From contig NZ_CP109446.1 in NCBI RefSeq assembly GCF_036227265.1, positions 1,463,501 through 1,527,500 on the forward strand: a DNA stretch of 64,000 nucleotides, written 5' to 3'. The notes beneath the pieces are model-generated. The model ran no database searches and had not been told where the DNA came from. It was given only the letters and a program-made list of their open reading frames with translations. The DNA is from Streptomyces sp. NBC_01476. GTDB taxonomy: Bacteria; Actinomycetota; Actinomycetes; Streptomycetales; Streptomycetaceae. The position numbers were made by a program, and so were the translations under genes. Shown here in pieces: positions 26,666 to 36,839 of this stretch. Position 1 is the stretch's first letter. Every line of letters starts with the position of its first letter.

Positions 26666-27367
26666 TCAGTGAATGCGCGTGTTCAAAGAGCGCAGAAAAG
26701 GGATGCTCAGGTCCTCCAGCGAGGTGACGACGGTACGGCGGGGCGCGGGCTCGATCGGCACCAGTGACGGCACCGCGACGACCACGCAGCCGGCCGCCTC
26801 CGCGGAGGCGACTCCGGTGTGGGTGTCCTCGATCACCACGCACTCGGCCGGGTCGAACCCGAGCCGCGCGGCGGCGGTCAGATACGGCTCGGGGTGCGGC
26901 TTGGTGCGTGTCACCTCGTCGCCGGAGAGCGTGAAGTGGAAGTGTTCGCGGCCCAGCGAGCGCAGCATCGCGTCGATGGTGGTGCGGTGCGAGGCGGAGA
27001 CCAGGGCGGTGGGCACGCCGTGCGCGGAGAGTTCGGTGAGCAGCCGGCGGGCGCCGGGCATCAGCGGCGCGCCGCGGACGATCAGCTGCTCGAAGCGGCT
27101 GTTGATGGCCACCGTCAGTTCGGCGAGGGTGGCGGTGGTGCCGGTGACCTCCATCAGGTGCCCGACGCTGCGGGCCATCGGGCCGCCCACCACCACCGAG
27201 CGGTGCACGTCGTCCAGCGCGTGGCCGAGGTCCGCGAAGACCTCGGCTTCCGCCGCCCACCAGATGCCCTCGGTGTCCACCAGGGTGCCGTCCAGGTCCA
27301 GGAGTACCGCTCGCGGACCGGGCCCTTGCGCCGTACGGGTGTCGGCGACGGGGATCGTGCTGGTCAT
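26666..27367 (-). CDS. HAD-superfamily hydrolase (beta-phosphoglucomutase-like)
   Basis: The protein has 233 aa. The HAD nucleophile motif DLDGTLVD has Asp24 and Asp26. An alpha-helical cap domain follows. Motif II is TALVSAS, the motif III lysine is in TRTKPHPEP, and motif IV is CVVIEDTHTG. This is the subfamily I layout of beta-PGM/phosphoglycolate phosphatase enzymes. It probably dephosphorylates a small sugar phosphate, but the substrate cannot be told. The ATG at 27367 has GAGGAG upstream. It lies downstream of metH on the same strand, but a strong terminator separates them. Confidence 0.9.
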   Translation of the reverse strand: MTSTIPVADTRTAQGPGPRAVLLDLDGTLVDTEGIWWAAEAEVFADLGHALDDVHRSVVVGGPMARSVGHLMEVTGTTATLAELTVAINSRFEQLIVRGAPLMPGARRLLTELSAHGVPTALVSASHRTTIDAMLRSLGREHFHFTLSGDEVTRTKPHPEPYLTAAARLGFDPAECVVIEDTHTGVASAEAAGCVVVAVPSLVPIEPAPRRTVVTSLEDLSIPFLRSLNTRIH

Positions 27368-27621
27368 AGGCCCCACTCCTCGGTGCTGGGGGACACAGAG
27401 GCCGGTCGCCCGGCCCCGCTGTCGCGAGGTGGCGACCGGCCTCTGCCGGACCGTCAAGCATACGTCGGCCTGCTGGGTACCGCCTGACGGGCGTGGAACA
27501 GCCCCGGAACAACCGCGCAACCCGGCGCCAACGGGCGGTGCCGCGGGTCCGGCAGGGGTCCCGGCGGCGGCCCGGCGGGGCGGTCACCGGCGGGCCCTGG
27601 CGGGGCCCGTACGGGCCCGGC

Positions 27622-27648
27622 CGGCGGGTCCGGGAGCCGGACCCGCCG
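27622..27648 (-). terminator. metH terminator
   Basis: CGGCGGGTCCGG (27622-27633) pairs perfectly with CCGGACCCGCCG (27637-27648) around a 3-nt loop, 8 bp after the metH stop codon. A second 16-bp palindrome (27603-27618) follows. Confidence 0.8.
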
Positions 27649-27655
27649 ACGGGGC

Positions 27656-30600
27656 TCAGCGGGCGTTGAAGTACTTCGCCTCGGGGTGGTGGATCACGAT
27701 GGCGTCGGTGGACTGCTCGGGGTGCAGCTGGAACTCCTCGGAGAGCTTCACGCCGATCCGCTCGGGCTGCAGCAGGTCGGCGATCTTGGCCCGGTCCTCC
27801 AGGTCGGGGCAGGCCCCGTAGCCGAGCGAGAAGCGGGCGCCGCGGTACTTCAGCGAGAACATGTCCTCGACGTCCGCCGGGTCCTCGCCGGCGAAGCCCA
27901 GTTCGGCCCGGACCCGGGCGTGCCAGTACTCGGCGAGCGCCTCGGCGAGCTGGACGGACAGGCCGTGCAGCTCCAGGTAGTCCCGGTAGGAGTCGGTGGC
28001 GAAGAGCTCGTTGGCGGCCTCGGAGACCCGGTTGCCGACGGTGACGACCTGGAAGCCGACCACATCGGTCTCGCCGGACTCCTCGGGCCGGAAGAAGTCG
28101 GCCAGGCACAGCCGCCGCCCGCGGCGCTGGCGCGGGAAGGTGAAGCGGGTGCGCTCGGTGCCGTCCTCGTGGAGCACGATCAGGTCGTCGCCCTTGGAGA
28201 CACAGGGGAAGTAACCGTAGGTCACCGCCGCCTCCAGCAGGTGCTCTGACTGGAAGCGGGTGAGCAGCCCGCGCAGCCGCGGCCGGCCCTCGGTCTCCAC
28301 CAGTTCCTCGTAGCTGGGGCCGTCCGCGCGGGACTGCTTGAGGCCCCACTGGCCCTTGAAGAGCGCGCCCTCGTCCAGCCAGGAGGCGTAGTCGGCGAGC
28401 TGGATGCCCTTGACCACCCGGCTGCCCCAGAACGGCGGGGTGGGCACCGGGTTGTCGACGGCCACGTCGGAACGGACCTGGCCGCGCTCCTCCTCGGGCT
28501 CCTCCGGCAGGTCCCGCTTGGGCACCCGGCGGGCCTTCAGCTCCGGCAGGGCCGCACCGGGCACACCGCGCTTGACGCCGATCAGGGCGTCCATGAGGCG
28601 CAGGCCCTCGAAGGCGTCCCGGGCGTAGCGCACTTCGCCCTGGTAGATCTCGTGCAGATCCTGCTCGACGTACGCGCGGGTGAGGGCGGCGCCGCCGAGG
28701 ATCACCGGGTAGTCGGCGGACATGCCGCGCTGGTTGAGCTCCTCCAGGTTCTCCTTCATGATCACCGTGGACTTCACCAGCAGCCCCGACATGCCGATGA
28801 CGTCGGCGCGGTGCTCCTGGGCGGCGTCGAGGATGGCCGAGACGGGCTGCTTGATGCCCAGGTTGACCACGTTGTAGCCGTTGTTGGACAAGATGATGTC
28901 CACCAGGTTCTTGCCGATGTCGTGCACGTCGCCGCGGACGGTGGCCAGCACGATGGTGCCCTTGCCCGCCTCCTCGCCGTCGGCCACTTTCTCCATGTGC
29001 GGTTCGAGGTACGCCACCGCCGTCTTCATCACCTCGGCGGACTGGAGCACGAACGGCAGCTGCATCTGGCCGGAGCCGAAGAGCTCGCCGACCACCTTCA
29101 TGCCGGCCAGCAGGGTGTCGTTGACGATGTCCAGTGCGGACCGCTCGGCCAGCGCCTCGTCCAGGTCGGCGGCCAGGCCGTTCTTCTCACCGTCGATGAT
29201 GCGGCGCTGGAGGCGCTCCTCCAGCGGCAGCGCCATCAGCTCCTCCGCGCGGCCCGCCTTGAGGGACTTGCTGTCGACGCCGTCGAAGAGCTCCATCAGC
29301 TTCTGCAGCGGGTCGTAGCCCTCGCTGCGGCGGTCGTAGACCAGGTCGTAGGCGGCCTGCCGCTGGTCCTCGGGGATACGCGCGATGGGCAGGATCTTGG
29401 CCGCGTGCACGATCGCCGAGTCCAGGCCGGCCTTGACGCACTCGTCGAGGAAGACGGAGTTGAGCGCGACCCGGGCGGCCGGGTTGAGGCCGAAGGAGAT
29501 GTTGGAAAGGCCTAGCGTGGTCTGGACCTCGGGGTGGCGGCGCTTGAGTTCGCGGATCGCCTCGATGGTGGCCACGCCGTCCTTGCGCGACTCCTCCTGG
29601 CCGGTGCAGATGGTGAAGGTCAGGCAGTCGATGAGGATGTCGGACTCGTGGATGCCCCAGTTGCCGGTGAGGTCCTCGATCAGCCGCTCGGCGATGGCGA
29701 CCTTCTTCTCGACGGTACGGGCCTGGCCCTCCTCGTCGATGGTCAGCGCGATCAGCGCGGCGCCGTGCTCCGCGGCGAGCTGGGTGACCCGGGCGAAGCG
29801 GGACTCGGGGCCGTCGCCGTCCTCGTAGTTGACCGAGTTGAGCACCGCACGGCCGCCGAGCTTCTCCAGGCCGGCCCGCAGCACGTCCACTTCGGTGGAG
29901 TCCAGCACGATCGGCAGGGTGGAGGCGGTGGCGAACCGGCCGGCGATCTCGGACATGTCGGCGACGCCGTCCCGGCCGACGTAGTCCACGCACAGGTCGA
30001 GCAGGTGGGCACCCTCGCGGATCTGGTCGCGGGCCAGCTCGACGCAGTCCTCCCAGCGGCCTTCCAGCATCGCCTCGCGGAACTTCTTGGAGCCGTTGGC
30101 GTTGGTGCGCTCGCCGATCGCCAGGTACGAGGTGTCCTGACGGAACGGCACGGTCTGGTAGAGCGAGGCGGCGCCCGGCTCGGGCCGCGGGTTGCGCGGG
30201 ACGAGGTCCTGGCCGCCGACCCGCTCGACCAGCTGCCGCAGGTGCTCGGGGGTGGTGCCGCAGCAGCCGCCGACCAGCGCGAGGCCGTACTCCTGGGCGA
30301 ACACCTCGTGGGCGTCGGCGAGTTCGCTCGGCGAGAGCGGGTAGTGGGCGCCGTCCTTGGTGAGCACCGGCAGACCGGCGTTGGGCATACAGGTGAGCGG
30401 GATCCGGGAGTGCCGGGTCAGGTAGCGCAGGTGCTCGCTCATCTCGGCCGGGCCTGTGGAGCAGTTCAGGCCGATCATGTCGATGCCCAGCGGCTCCAGC
30501 GCGGTGAGCGCGGCGCCGATCTCGGAGCCCAGCAGCATGGTGCCGGTGGTCTCGACGGCGACCGAGCAGATCAGCGGCAGGTTCACCCCGGCCGCCCGCA

Positions 30601-31231
30601 TCGCCCGGCGGGAGCCGATCAGCGCCGCCTTGACCTGGAGCAGGTCCTGCATCGTCTCGACCACCAGCGCGTCGGCGCCGCCGGCGATCAGCCCGGCCGC
30701 GTTGGCCTCGTAGCCGTCGCGGAGCGTCGCGTAGGTGGTGTGGCCGAGGGTGGGCAGCTTGGTGCCGGGGCCGATCGAGCCGAGGACGAAGCGGGGGCGG
30801 CCGTCGGTGGCGAAGTCGTCGGCCACCTCACGGGCCAGCCGGGCACCGGCCTCGGAGAGTTCGTGGATCCGGTCGGCGATGTCGTATTCGCTCATGGCGC
30901 TCTGGTTGGCGCCGAAGGTGTTGGTCTCCACGCAGTCCACACCGACCGAGAAGTACGCCTCGTGGACCGAGCGGACGATGTCGGGGCGGGTGACGTTGAG
31001 GACCTCGTTACAGCCTTCCAGCTGCTGGAAGTCCTCCAGGGTGGGCTCCTGGGCCTGGAGCATGGTGCCCATGGCGCCGTCGGCGACGACCACCCGGGAG
31101 GCGAGTGCCTCGCGCAGTGCGGCGGCCCTGGCGGCCTGCGCCGGTCCGGCGCCGGCGGGGCGGCTCGGGGCGGACGGCGACGAGGACGCGGAGGACGCGG
31201 AGGACGAGAAGGAAGGGGACGGCGAGGCCAT
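27656..31231 (-). CDS. metH: Cobalamin-dependent methionine synthase MetH
   Basis: The protein has 1191 aa and transfers the methyl group of methyltetrahydrofolate to homocysteine through cobalamin. Domains in order are as follows. A Ser/Ala-rich N-terminal tail (about 1-45) comes first. The homocysteine/zinc domain has GLNCSTG and GGCCGTTPEHL. A pterin-binding domain follows (NERTNANGSKKF). The B12 domains contain the cobalt ligand motif DVHDIGKN. The C-terminal reactivation (AdoMet-binding) domain ends it. The ATG at 31231 has AGGGAG upstream. The upstream in-frame ATGs lie in the regulatory region shared with gylR. No cobalamin or SAH riboswitch is apparent in the 233-bp divergent gap. Confidence 0.98.
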   Translation of the reverse strand: MASPSPSFSSSASSASSSPSAPSRPAGAGPAQAARAAALREALASRVVVADGAMGTMLQAQEPTLEDFQQLEGCNEVLNVTRPDIVRSVHEAYFSVGVDCVETNTFGANQSAMSEYDIADRIHELSEAGARLAREVADDFATDGRPRFVLGSIGPGTKLPTLGHTTYATLRDGYEANAAGLIAGGADALVVETMQDLLQVKAALIGSRRAMRAAGVNLPLICSVAVETTGTMLLGSEIGAALTALEPLGIDMIGLNCSTGPAEMSEHLRYLTRHSRIPLTCMPNAGLPVLTKDGAHYPLSPSELADAHEVFAQEYGLALVGGCCGTTPEHLRQLVERVGGQDLVPRNPRPEPGAASLYQTVPFRQDTSYLAIGERTNANGSKKFREAMLEGRWEDCVELARDQIREGAHLLDLCVDYVGRDGVADMSEIAGRFATASTLPIVLDSTEVDVLRAGLEKLGGRAVLNSVNYEDGDGPESRFARVTQLAAEHGAALIALTIDEEGQARTVEKKVAIAERLIEDLTGNWGIHESDILIDCLTFTICTGQEESRKDGVATIEAIRELKRRHPEVQTTLGLSNISFGLNPAARVALNSVFLDECVKAGLDSAIVHAAKILPIARIPEDQRQAAYDLVYDRRSEGYDPLQKLMELFDGVDSKSLKAGRAEELMALPLEERLQRRIIDGEKNGLAADLDEALAERSALDIVNDTLLAGMKVVGELFGSGQMQLPFVLQSAEVMKTAVAYLEPHMEKVADGEEAGKGTIVLATVRGDVHDIGKNLVDIILSNNGYNVVNLGIKQPVSAILDAAQEHRADVIGMSGLLVKSTVIMKENLEELNQRGMSADYPVILGGAALTRAYVEQDLHEIYQGEVRYARDAFEGLRLMDALIGVKRGVPGAALPELKARRVPKRDLPEEPEEERGQVRSDVAVDNPVPTPPFWGSRVVKGIQLADYASWLDEGALFKGQWGLKQSRADGPSYEELVETEGRPRLRGLLTRFQSEHLLEAAVTYGYFPCVSKGDDLIVLHEDGTERTRFTFPRQRRGRRLCLADFFRPEESGETDVVGFQVVTVGNRVSEAANELFATDSYRDYLELHGLSVQLAEALAEYWHARVRAELGFAGEDPADVEDMFSLKYRGARFSLGYGACPDLEDRAKIADLLQPERIGVKLSEEFQLHPEQSTDAIVIHHPEAKYFNAR

Positions 31232-31390
31232 GGAGGTGCTCCCTGGGATGCGACGGCTGTCGGCTATGCGCCGCCCGCCCGGTGGGGGCAGGCCGCGCAC
31301 GACGCCAGCGTAACCGGCCGGACGCGAAGGGCTCGAAGGCATTCCGAAAGGCGGACGGGTGGTGCCAGACTCGTCTCTGCCAAGATGAGG

Positions 31391-31405
31391 GTCGACAATG
31401 TCGAC
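31391..31405. promoter_or_regulatory. GylR-type operator between metH and gylR
   Basis: GTCGACA-A-TGTCGAC is a perfect 7-bp-arm palindrome. The near-identical GTCGACAATGTCGAA occurs before glpF. It sits 59 bp upstream of the gylR ATG, consistent with autoregulation. Confidence 0.65.
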
Positions 31406-31464
31406 CATGGTCGGCCGGATGGCCCCGTCCGGCCGTCGTGCCCCACGCCCTTGGAGTGCCCGTC

Positions 31465-32229
31465 ATGCCAGGTCCCATCCAGTCGCTGGAACGAGCCGCC
31501 GCCATCCTCCGGCTGCTGGCGGGCGGCGAGCGGCGGCTGGGCCTGTCCGATGTGGCGTCCGCGCTGGGCCTGGCCAAGGGCACCGCGCACGGCATCCTGC
31601 GCACCTTGCAGCAGGAGGGCTTCGTGGAGCAGGAGCCGGCCTCCGGCAAGTACCAGCTGGGCGCCGAGCTGCTGCGGCTCGGCAACAGCTACCTGGATGT
31701 GCACGAGTTGCGGGCCCGTGCCCTGGTGTGGACCGACGACCTGGCCAGGTCGAGCGGCGAGGCCGCGTACCTCGGGGTGCTGCACCAGAGCGGCGTGCTG
31801 ATCGTCCACCACGTCTTCCGGCCCGACGACAGCCGCCAGGTGCTGGAGGTGGGGGCCATGCAGCCGCTGCACAGCACCGCGCTGGGCAAGGTGCTGGCCG
31901 CTTTCGACCCGGTGGCGCACAACGAGGTCGCCGAGGGCGAGCGGGCGGCGCTGACCGGCCGGACGGTCACCGGCGCGGCGGACGTCGAGACGGTGCTGGA
32001 GCTGACCCGGGCCCGCGGCTGGGCCGCGGACCTGGAGGAGACCTGGGAGGGCGTGGCCTCGGTGGCCGCGCCTGTCCACGACCGGCGGCGCAATCCGGTG
32101 GGCGCGGTCGGCATCACCGGCGCGGTGGAGCGGGTGTGCGACGCCGACGGCATCAGGGCCGGGCTGGTGGCGGCGGTGCGGGACTGCGCCCGGGCGGTCT
32201 CCCGCGATCTGGGCGCCGGCCGGTTCTGA
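31465..32229 (+). CDS. gylR: IclR-family glycerol-operon regulator GylR
   Basis: The protein has 254 aa. The N-terminal winged HTH (about 8-65) contains [21 protein letters not shown], and the C-terminal IclR effector domain contains [13 protein letters not shown]. In S. coelicolor GylR is the substrate-inducible repressor of the glycerol operon and of its own gene. The length and the position before glpFKD match. The ATG at 31465 has TTGGAG upstream. Palindromes before its own promoter and before glpF are the likely binding sites. It is divergent from metH. Confidence 0.96.
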   Translation: MPGPIQSLERAAAILRLLAGGERRLGLSDVASALGLAKGTAHGILRTLQQEGFVEQEPASGKYQLGAELLRLGNSYLDVHELRARALVWTDDLARSSGEAAYLGVLHQSGVLIVHHVFRPDDSRQVLEVGAMQPLHSTALGKVLAAFDPVAHNEVAEGERAALTGRTVTGAADVETVLELTRARGWAADLEETWEGVASVAAPVHDRRRNPVGAVGITGAVERVCDADGIRAGLVAAVRDCARAVSRDLGAGRF

Positions 32230-32267
32230 AGCTCCCGCGCTCCCGCGAGTCTTCGGTCACACGCCTC

Positions 32268-32296
32268 TTGACCCGTCCCGCCCCGAGGACGAAACT
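32268..32296 (+). promoter_or_regulatory. Putative glpF promoter
   Basis: A -35 TTGACC (32268-32273) and a weak -10 GAAACT (32291-32296) have 17-bp spacing. The predicted start falls just before the GylR-type palindrome, so a bound repressor would block the polymerase. Confidence 0.4.
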
Positions 32297-32307
32297 CTCG
32301 TACGGCG

Positions 32308-32322
32308 GTCGACAATGTCGAA
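32308..32322. promoter_or_regulatory. GylR-type operator upstream of glpF
   Basis: GTCGACAATGTCGAA matches the site before gylR in 14 of 15 positions. It lies 95 bp before the glpF start and immediately downstream of a candidate promoter. Confidence 0.65.
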
Positions 32323-32416
32323 CACCGGACGAGGCTCCGGAGTGGCCGCCTCTGGGTGCGGGGAGACCCGGGCTCATGGAGCTCATCGACCCGTGGACCG
32401 AGACAAAGGAGTCGCA

Positions 32417-33271
32417 GTGTCCAACGGCCACATCGTCATCGGCGAGATCTTCGGGACCGCCGTCCTCATCCTGCTCGGCGGGGGCGTCTGCGCCGCCGTG
32501 ACGCTCAAAAGATCCAAGGCACTCGGGGCCGGCTGGGTGGCCATCTCCTTCGGCTGGGGCCTGGCCGTACTGGCCGGCGCCTACATCGCCAACGGCTACT
32601 CCGGCGGCCAGCTCAACCCCGCGGTGACCCTGGGAGTGGCCATCAAGAGCGGTGACTGGAGCACGGTGCCCTACTACCTGATCGGGCAGATGGCAGGGGC
32701 CGTCATCGGCGCCTTCCTGGTCTGGGTGGCGTACATGGGCCAGTTCCAGGCGCACCTCACCGACCCCGCGGTGGTGGGTACCGCCGGGCAGCGGGCGGGC
32801 GGTCCGGCAGGGGGCCCGACGGCCGGATCGGCGTCCTCGGTCGTCCCGGAGGCCGACCCGGCGGGACCGGCCTCCGGCAACCAGCAGGCGTCGCCCGGCG
32901 GCCCGGTGCTCGGTGTCTTCTCCACCGGCCCGGAGATCCGCAACCCGGTGCAGAACCTGCTCACCGAGATCATCGGCACCTTCGTCCTGGTGCTCTTCAT
33001 CCTCACCCAGGGCATGACGAAGGGCCTGGCGCTCAACGGCCTCGGCATCCTGCTGACCGCACTGGTCGTGGTCGGCATCGGCCTGTCGCTCGGCGGCCCG
33101 ACCGGCTACGCCATCAACCCCGCCCGCGACCTCGGTCCGCGGATCGTCCACGCGCTGCTGCCGCTGCCCAACAAGGGCGGCTCGGACTGGGGCTACGCGT
33201 GGATCCCGGTACTCGGTCCGCTGGTGGGCGCCGCCATCGCCGGCGGTGTGTACCGGCTGGCGTTCACCTAG
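32417..33271 (+). CDS. glpF: Glycerol uptake facilitator GlpF (aquaglyceroporin) with an expanded loop
   Basis: The protein has 284 aa and is a six-helix MIP channel that lets glycerol diffuse in. Both pore motifs are present: [11 protein letters not shown] (NPA at 67-69) and [13 protein letters not shown] (NPAR at 234-237). An insertion of about 40 residues rich in Gly/Ala/Pro/Ser (about 121-163) lies between HLTDPAVV and [16 protein letters not shown], where typical GlpF proteins have a short extracellular loop. The GTG at 32417 has AAAGGAG upstream. It is the first structural gene of the glycerol operon and is followed by glpK after 52 nt. Confidence 0.96.
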   Translation: MSNGHIVIGEIFGTAVLILLGGGVCAAVTLKRSKALGAGWVAISFGWGLAVLAGAYIANGYSGGQLNPAVTLGVAIKSGDWSTVPYYLIGQMAGAVIGAFLVWVAYMGQFQAHLTDPAVVGTAGQRAGGPAGGPTAGSASSVVPEADPAGPASGNQQASPGGPVLGVFSTGPEIRNPVQNLLTEIIGTFVLVLFILTQGMTKGLALNGLGILLTALVVVGIGLSLGGPTGYAINPARDLGPRIVHALLPLPNKGGSDWGYAWIPVLGPLVGAAIAGGVYRLAFT

Positions 33272-33323
33272 GACAGCGGCCGCAGCAGGAACAGGACACC
33301 GTTCAGACCCCCGAGGAGCACCC

Positions 33324-34877
33324 GTGACCGACACATCGACCAGCTCGCACGGCAGCGGCCCGTTCATCGCCGCCATCGACCAGGGCACCACCTCCAGCCG
33401 CTGCATCGTCTTCGACCGGGACGGCCGGATCGTCGCGGTGGACCAGAAGGAGCACGAGCAGATCTTCCCCAAGCCCGGCTGGGTGGAGCACGACGCCGCC
33501 GAGATCTGGGCCAACGTCCAGGAGGTGGTGGCGGGCGCGATCGGCAAGGCCGCCCAGGACGTCCCCGGCTTCACGGCCGCCGACGTCAAGGCGATCGGCA
33601 TCACCAACCAGCGCGAGACCACCCTGCTGTGGGACCGGCACACCGGTGAGCCGGTGCACAACGCCCTGGTCTGGCAGGACACCCGCACCGACGCCCTGTG
33701 CCGGGAGCTGGGCCGCAACGTCGGGCAGGACCGTTTCCGGCGCGAGACCGGTCTGCCGCTGGCCTCGTACTTCGCCGGGCCGAAGATCCGCTGGCTGCTG
33801 GACAACGTCGAGGGCCTGCGGGCGCGCGCCGAGGCCGGCGACATCCTCTTCGGCACCATGGACTCCTGGGTGATCTGGAATCTCACCGGCGGTGTGCGGG
33901 GCGGAGTGCACGTCACCGACGTCACCAACGCCTCGCGCACCCTGCTGATGAATCTGCACACCCTGGACTGGGACCCGAAGATCCTGGACTCCATCGGGGT
34001 GCCCGCCTCGGTGCTGCCGCGGATCCGCTCCTCCGCGGAGGTCTACGGCACCACCGGTGTGGGCGGCCTCCAGGACGTCCCGGTGGCCTCCGCGCTCGGC
34101 GACCAGCAGGCCGCGCTCTTCGGCCAGACCTGTTTCGCCGAGGGCGACGCGAAGTCCACCTACGGCACCGGCACCTTCATGCTGATGAACACCGGCGGCA
34201 CCCCGGTGAACAGCTACAACGGCCTGATCACCACGGTCGGCTACCGGATCGGGGACGCCGCCCCTGTCTACGCCCTGGAAGGATCCATCGCCGTCACGGG
34301 TTCACTGGTGCAGTGGATGCGTGACCAGATGGGACTGATCAGTACGGCTGCGGAGATCGAAACGCTCGCCTCGTCCGTCGCGGACAATGGCGGCGCGTAC
34401 TTCGTCCCGGCCTTCTCCGGACTCTTCGCCCCCTACTGGCGCGACGACGCCCGCGGTGTGATCGCCGGCCTGACCCGTTACGTCACCAAGGCCCACATCG
34501 CCCGCGCCGTGCTGGAGGCGACCGCCTGGCAGACCCGGGAGATCGCCGACGCCATGACCAAGGACTCCGGCGTCGAGCTGACCTCGCTGAAGGTCGACGG
34601 CGGGATGACCTCCAACAACCTGCTGATGCAGACGCTCGCCGACTTCCTGGACGCGCCCGTGGTGCGTCCGATGGTCGCCGAGACCACCTGCCTCGGCGCG
34701 GCCTACGCGGCCGGTCTCGCGGTCGGATTCTGGCCGGACACCGACGCGCTGCGGGCCAACTGGAAACGGGCGGCAGAGTGGACGCCCCGGATGGACGCGG
34801 CCGACCGTGACCGCGAATACCACAACTGGCTCAAGGCCGTGGAACGGACCATGGGCTGGATCGAAGAGGAGCACTGA
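33324..34877 (+). CDS. glpK: Glycerol kinase GlpK
   Basis: The protein has 517 aa and is an FGGY-family kinase converting glycerol plus ATP to glycerol-3-phosphate, trapping it in the cell. The N-terminal phosphate-binding motif [13 protein letters not shown] (about 18-30), the PGWVEHD segment, the [13 protein letters not shown] signature and [18 protein letters not shown] are all canonical. A short Ser/Gly N-terminal tail accounts for the slightly greater than usual length (about 500 aa). The GTG at 33324 has GAGGAG upstream. It lies 8 nt before glpD, so the two are clearly co-transcribed. Confidence 0.98.
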   Translation: MTDTSTSSHGSGPFIAAIDQGTTSSRCIVFDRDGRIVAVDQKEHEQIFPKPGWVEHDAAEIWANVQEVVAGAIGKAAQDVPGFTAADVKAIGITNQRETTLLWDRHTGEPVHNALVWQDTRTDALCRELGRNVGQDRFRRETGLPLASYFAGPKIRWLLDNVEGLRARAEAGDILFGTMDSWVIWNLTGGVRGGVHVTDVTNASRTLLMNLHTLDWDPKILDSIGVPASVLPRIRSSAEVYGTTGVGGLQDVPVASALGDQQAALFGQTCFAEGDAKSTYGTGTFMLMNTGGTPVNSYNGLITTVGYRIGDAAPVYALEGSIAVTGSLVQWMRDQMGLISTAAEIETLASSVADNGGAYFVPAFSGLFAPYWRDDARGVIAGLTRYVTKAHIARAVLEATAWQTREIADAMTKDSGVELTSLKVDGGMTSNNLLMQTLADFLDAPVVRPMVAETTCLGAAYAAGLAVGFWPDTDALRANWKRAAEWTPRMDAADRDREYHNWLKAVERTMGWIEEEH

Positions 34878-34885
34878 GAAAGACG

Positions 34886-36496
34886 ATGAACACGCTGCAG
34901 CGCGTCCCCGCTCTGGGGACGCATCCGACCACCGGTGCGAACCCCGGGCGGGCCGAGACCCGGGAACTGCTCGGCCATGCCACGTACGACCTGCTGGTGA
35001 TCGGCGGCGGCATCCTCGGTATCACCACCGCCTGGCACGCCGCGCAGTCCGGGCTGCGGGTGGCCATGGTCGACACCGGCGACTTCGCGGGCGCGACCTC
35101 CTCGGCCTCGTCCAAGCTGCTCCACGGCGGCCTGCGGTATCTGCAGACCGGCGCGGTGAAGCTGGTGGCCGAGAACCATGTGGAGCGGCGGGCGGTCTCC
35201 CGCGACGTCGCCCCGCACCTGGCCTCGCCGCTCACCTTCTACCTGCCGGTCTACAAGGGCGGCCCGCACGGCGCGGCCAAGCTGGGCGCGGGCGTCTTCG
35301 CGTACTCCGCGCTGTCCGCCTTCCAGGACGGTGTCGGGCATGTGATCAGCCCGTCGAAGGCCGCCCGGGACGTCCCCGAGCTGCGGACCGACAACCTGCG
35401 GGCGGTCGCGGTCTACGAGGACGGGCAGATGAACGACGCCCGGATGGCGCTGATGACGGTACGGGCGGCGGTCGACGCGGGGGCGACCGTACTCAACCAC
35501 GCCGAGGTCGTCGGACTGCGCTTCACCGACGGCCGGGTCACCGGCGCGGACCTGAAGGACCGCATCGACGGCGCCGAGTTCGGGGTGGACGCCCGGCTGG
35601 TGCTCAACGCGACCGGGCCGTGGGTCGACCACCTGCGGCGGATGGAGGACGCGGGCGCCGCCCCCTCGATCCGGCTCTCCAAGGGGGCGCACCTGGTGCT
35701 GAAGCGGACCGCTCCGTGGCGGGCGGCCCTGGCCACCCCGATCGACAAGTACCGCATCACCTTCGCGCTGCCCTGGGAGGACATGCTGCTGCTCGGCACC
35801 ACCGACGAGGCGTACGAGGGCGACCCGGCCGAGGTGGCCGTCACCGAGTCCGACATCAGCCAGATCCTGGACGAGGCGTCGCTCTCGGTGCAGGACCGGC
35901 AGCTGTCCCGCGACCTGATCACGTACTCCTTCGCGGGCCTGCGGGTGCTGCCCGGCGGGCCCGGGGACACCGCCAAGGCCAAGCGGGAGACGGTGGTCAC
36001 CGAGGGCCGCGGCGGGATGCTGTCGGTGGCGGGCGGCAAGTGGACCACCTTCCGGCACATCGGCAGGACGGTGATGAACAAGCTGGCGGAACTGCCCGGG
36101 CATCCGCTCTCCGCGGACATGGAGCCGATGTCGCAGCTGCCGCGGAAGGCCCCGCTGCCCGGCTTCGCCAGCCCGCAGGCGGTCACCCACCGGCTGCTGA
36201 ACGACGGTGCCTCCTCCGGACCGCAGATGGCCCCGGACACCGCGCGGCACCTGGCCACGCACTACGGCTCGCTGGCCTTCGACATCGCCCGGCTGGCCAA
36301 CGAGGACCCGGAGCTGGCGCGCCGGATCCACCCGGACGCGCCGGAGATCTGGGCGCAGGTGGTCTACGCCCGCGACCACGAGTGGGCCGAGCAGGTCGAC
36401 GACGTGCTGCGCCGCCGGACCACGCTGACGATCCGCGGCCTGGACACCCCGGAGGTCCGCGACGGCGTGGCCCGCCTCCTGGAAAAGCGCCCCTGA
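34886..36496 (+). CDS. glpD: FAD-dependent glycerol-3-phosphate dehydrogenase GlpD
   Basis: The protein has 536 aa and oxidises glycerol-3-phosphate to dihydroxyacetone phosphate, passing electrons to the respiratory quinone pool at the inner membrane face. The dinucleotide-binding motif VIGGGILGITTAWHAA (about 39-54), the DTGDFAGATSSASSKLLHGG signature and the C-terminal GlpD domain are present. It is the last gene of the glycerol operon. A bulged GC hairpin follows its stop codon. The ATG at 34886 follows the glpK stop by 8 nt. Confidence 0.98.
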   Translation: MNTLQRVPALGTHPTTGANPGRAETRELLGHATYDLLVIGGGILGITTAWHAAQSGLRVAMVDTGDFAGATSSASSKLLHGGLRYLQTGAVKLVAENHVERRAVSRDVAPHLASPLTFYLPVYKGGPHGAAKLGAGVFAYSALSAFQDGVGHVISPSKAARDVPELRTDNLRAVAVYEDGQMNDARMALMTVRAAVDAGATVLNHAEVVGLRFTDGRVTGADLKDRIDGAEFGVDARLVLNATGPWVDHLRRMEDAGAAPSIRLSKGAHLVLKRTAPWRAALATPIDKYRITFALPWEDMLLLGTTDEAYEGDPAEVAVTESDISQILDEASLSVQDRQLSRDLITYSFAGLRVLPGGPGDTAKAKRETVVTEGRGGMLSVAGGKWTTFRHIGRTVMNKLAELPGHPLSADMEPMSQLPRKAPLPGFASPQAVTHRLLNDGASSGPQMAPDTARHLATHYGSLAFDIARLANEDPELARRIHPDAPEIWAQVVYARDHEWAEQVDDVLRRRTTLTIRGLDTPEVRDGVARLLEKRP

Positions 36497-36507
36497 CCAG
36501 CACGTAA

Positions 36508-36552
36508 GCCCCCCGGCCGGCCCGCCCCCGATCCGCCGGCCCGGCCGGGGGC
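36508..36552 (+). terminator. Glycerol operon terminator
   Basis: GCCCCCCGGCCGG (36508-36520) and CCGGCCGGGGGC (36541-36552) pair with one bulged C, 11 bp after the glpD stop codon. Confidence 0.65.
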
Positions 36553-36802
36553 AAGCCACGTGCCAAACGGCCCCTCCAGCACCGCGGCCCCATCCGGAAA
36601 ACCGTCCGTCCGGCACCCGACGGTCCGGCTACCGTCCGTCCGGCGGCCCGGCGTCAGACCTCAGGGGTCAGGCCGGCGATCAGCCGGTGCTGGATCATGG
36701 GCTCCAGTATGGTTCGCGGTCCGGGAGGGGGACAGCGAGTTCCCGGGACGCGGCCGTGGGCCCGGACGTTACGGCGGGCGGGACGGCGGGTTTTTCGGAC
36801 TG

Positions 36803-36832
36803 TTGGGCGTCACGCGGTATCTGGACCATAAT
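36803..36832 (+). promoter_or_regulatory. Promoter of the GntR-family gene
   Basis: A -35 TTGGGC (36803-36808) and a -10 CATAAT (36827-36832) with 18-bp spacing. The predicted start is at about 36839, at the edge of the operator palindrome. Confidence 0.5.
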
Positions 36833-36839
36833 GAACGCA

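Noticed and set aside
31232..31464. Possible cobalamin, SAH or SAM riboswitch upstream of metH
   Set aside because: I looked for conserved riboswitch cores and paired elements in the metH leader and saw none. The palindrome there is better explained as a GylR operator.
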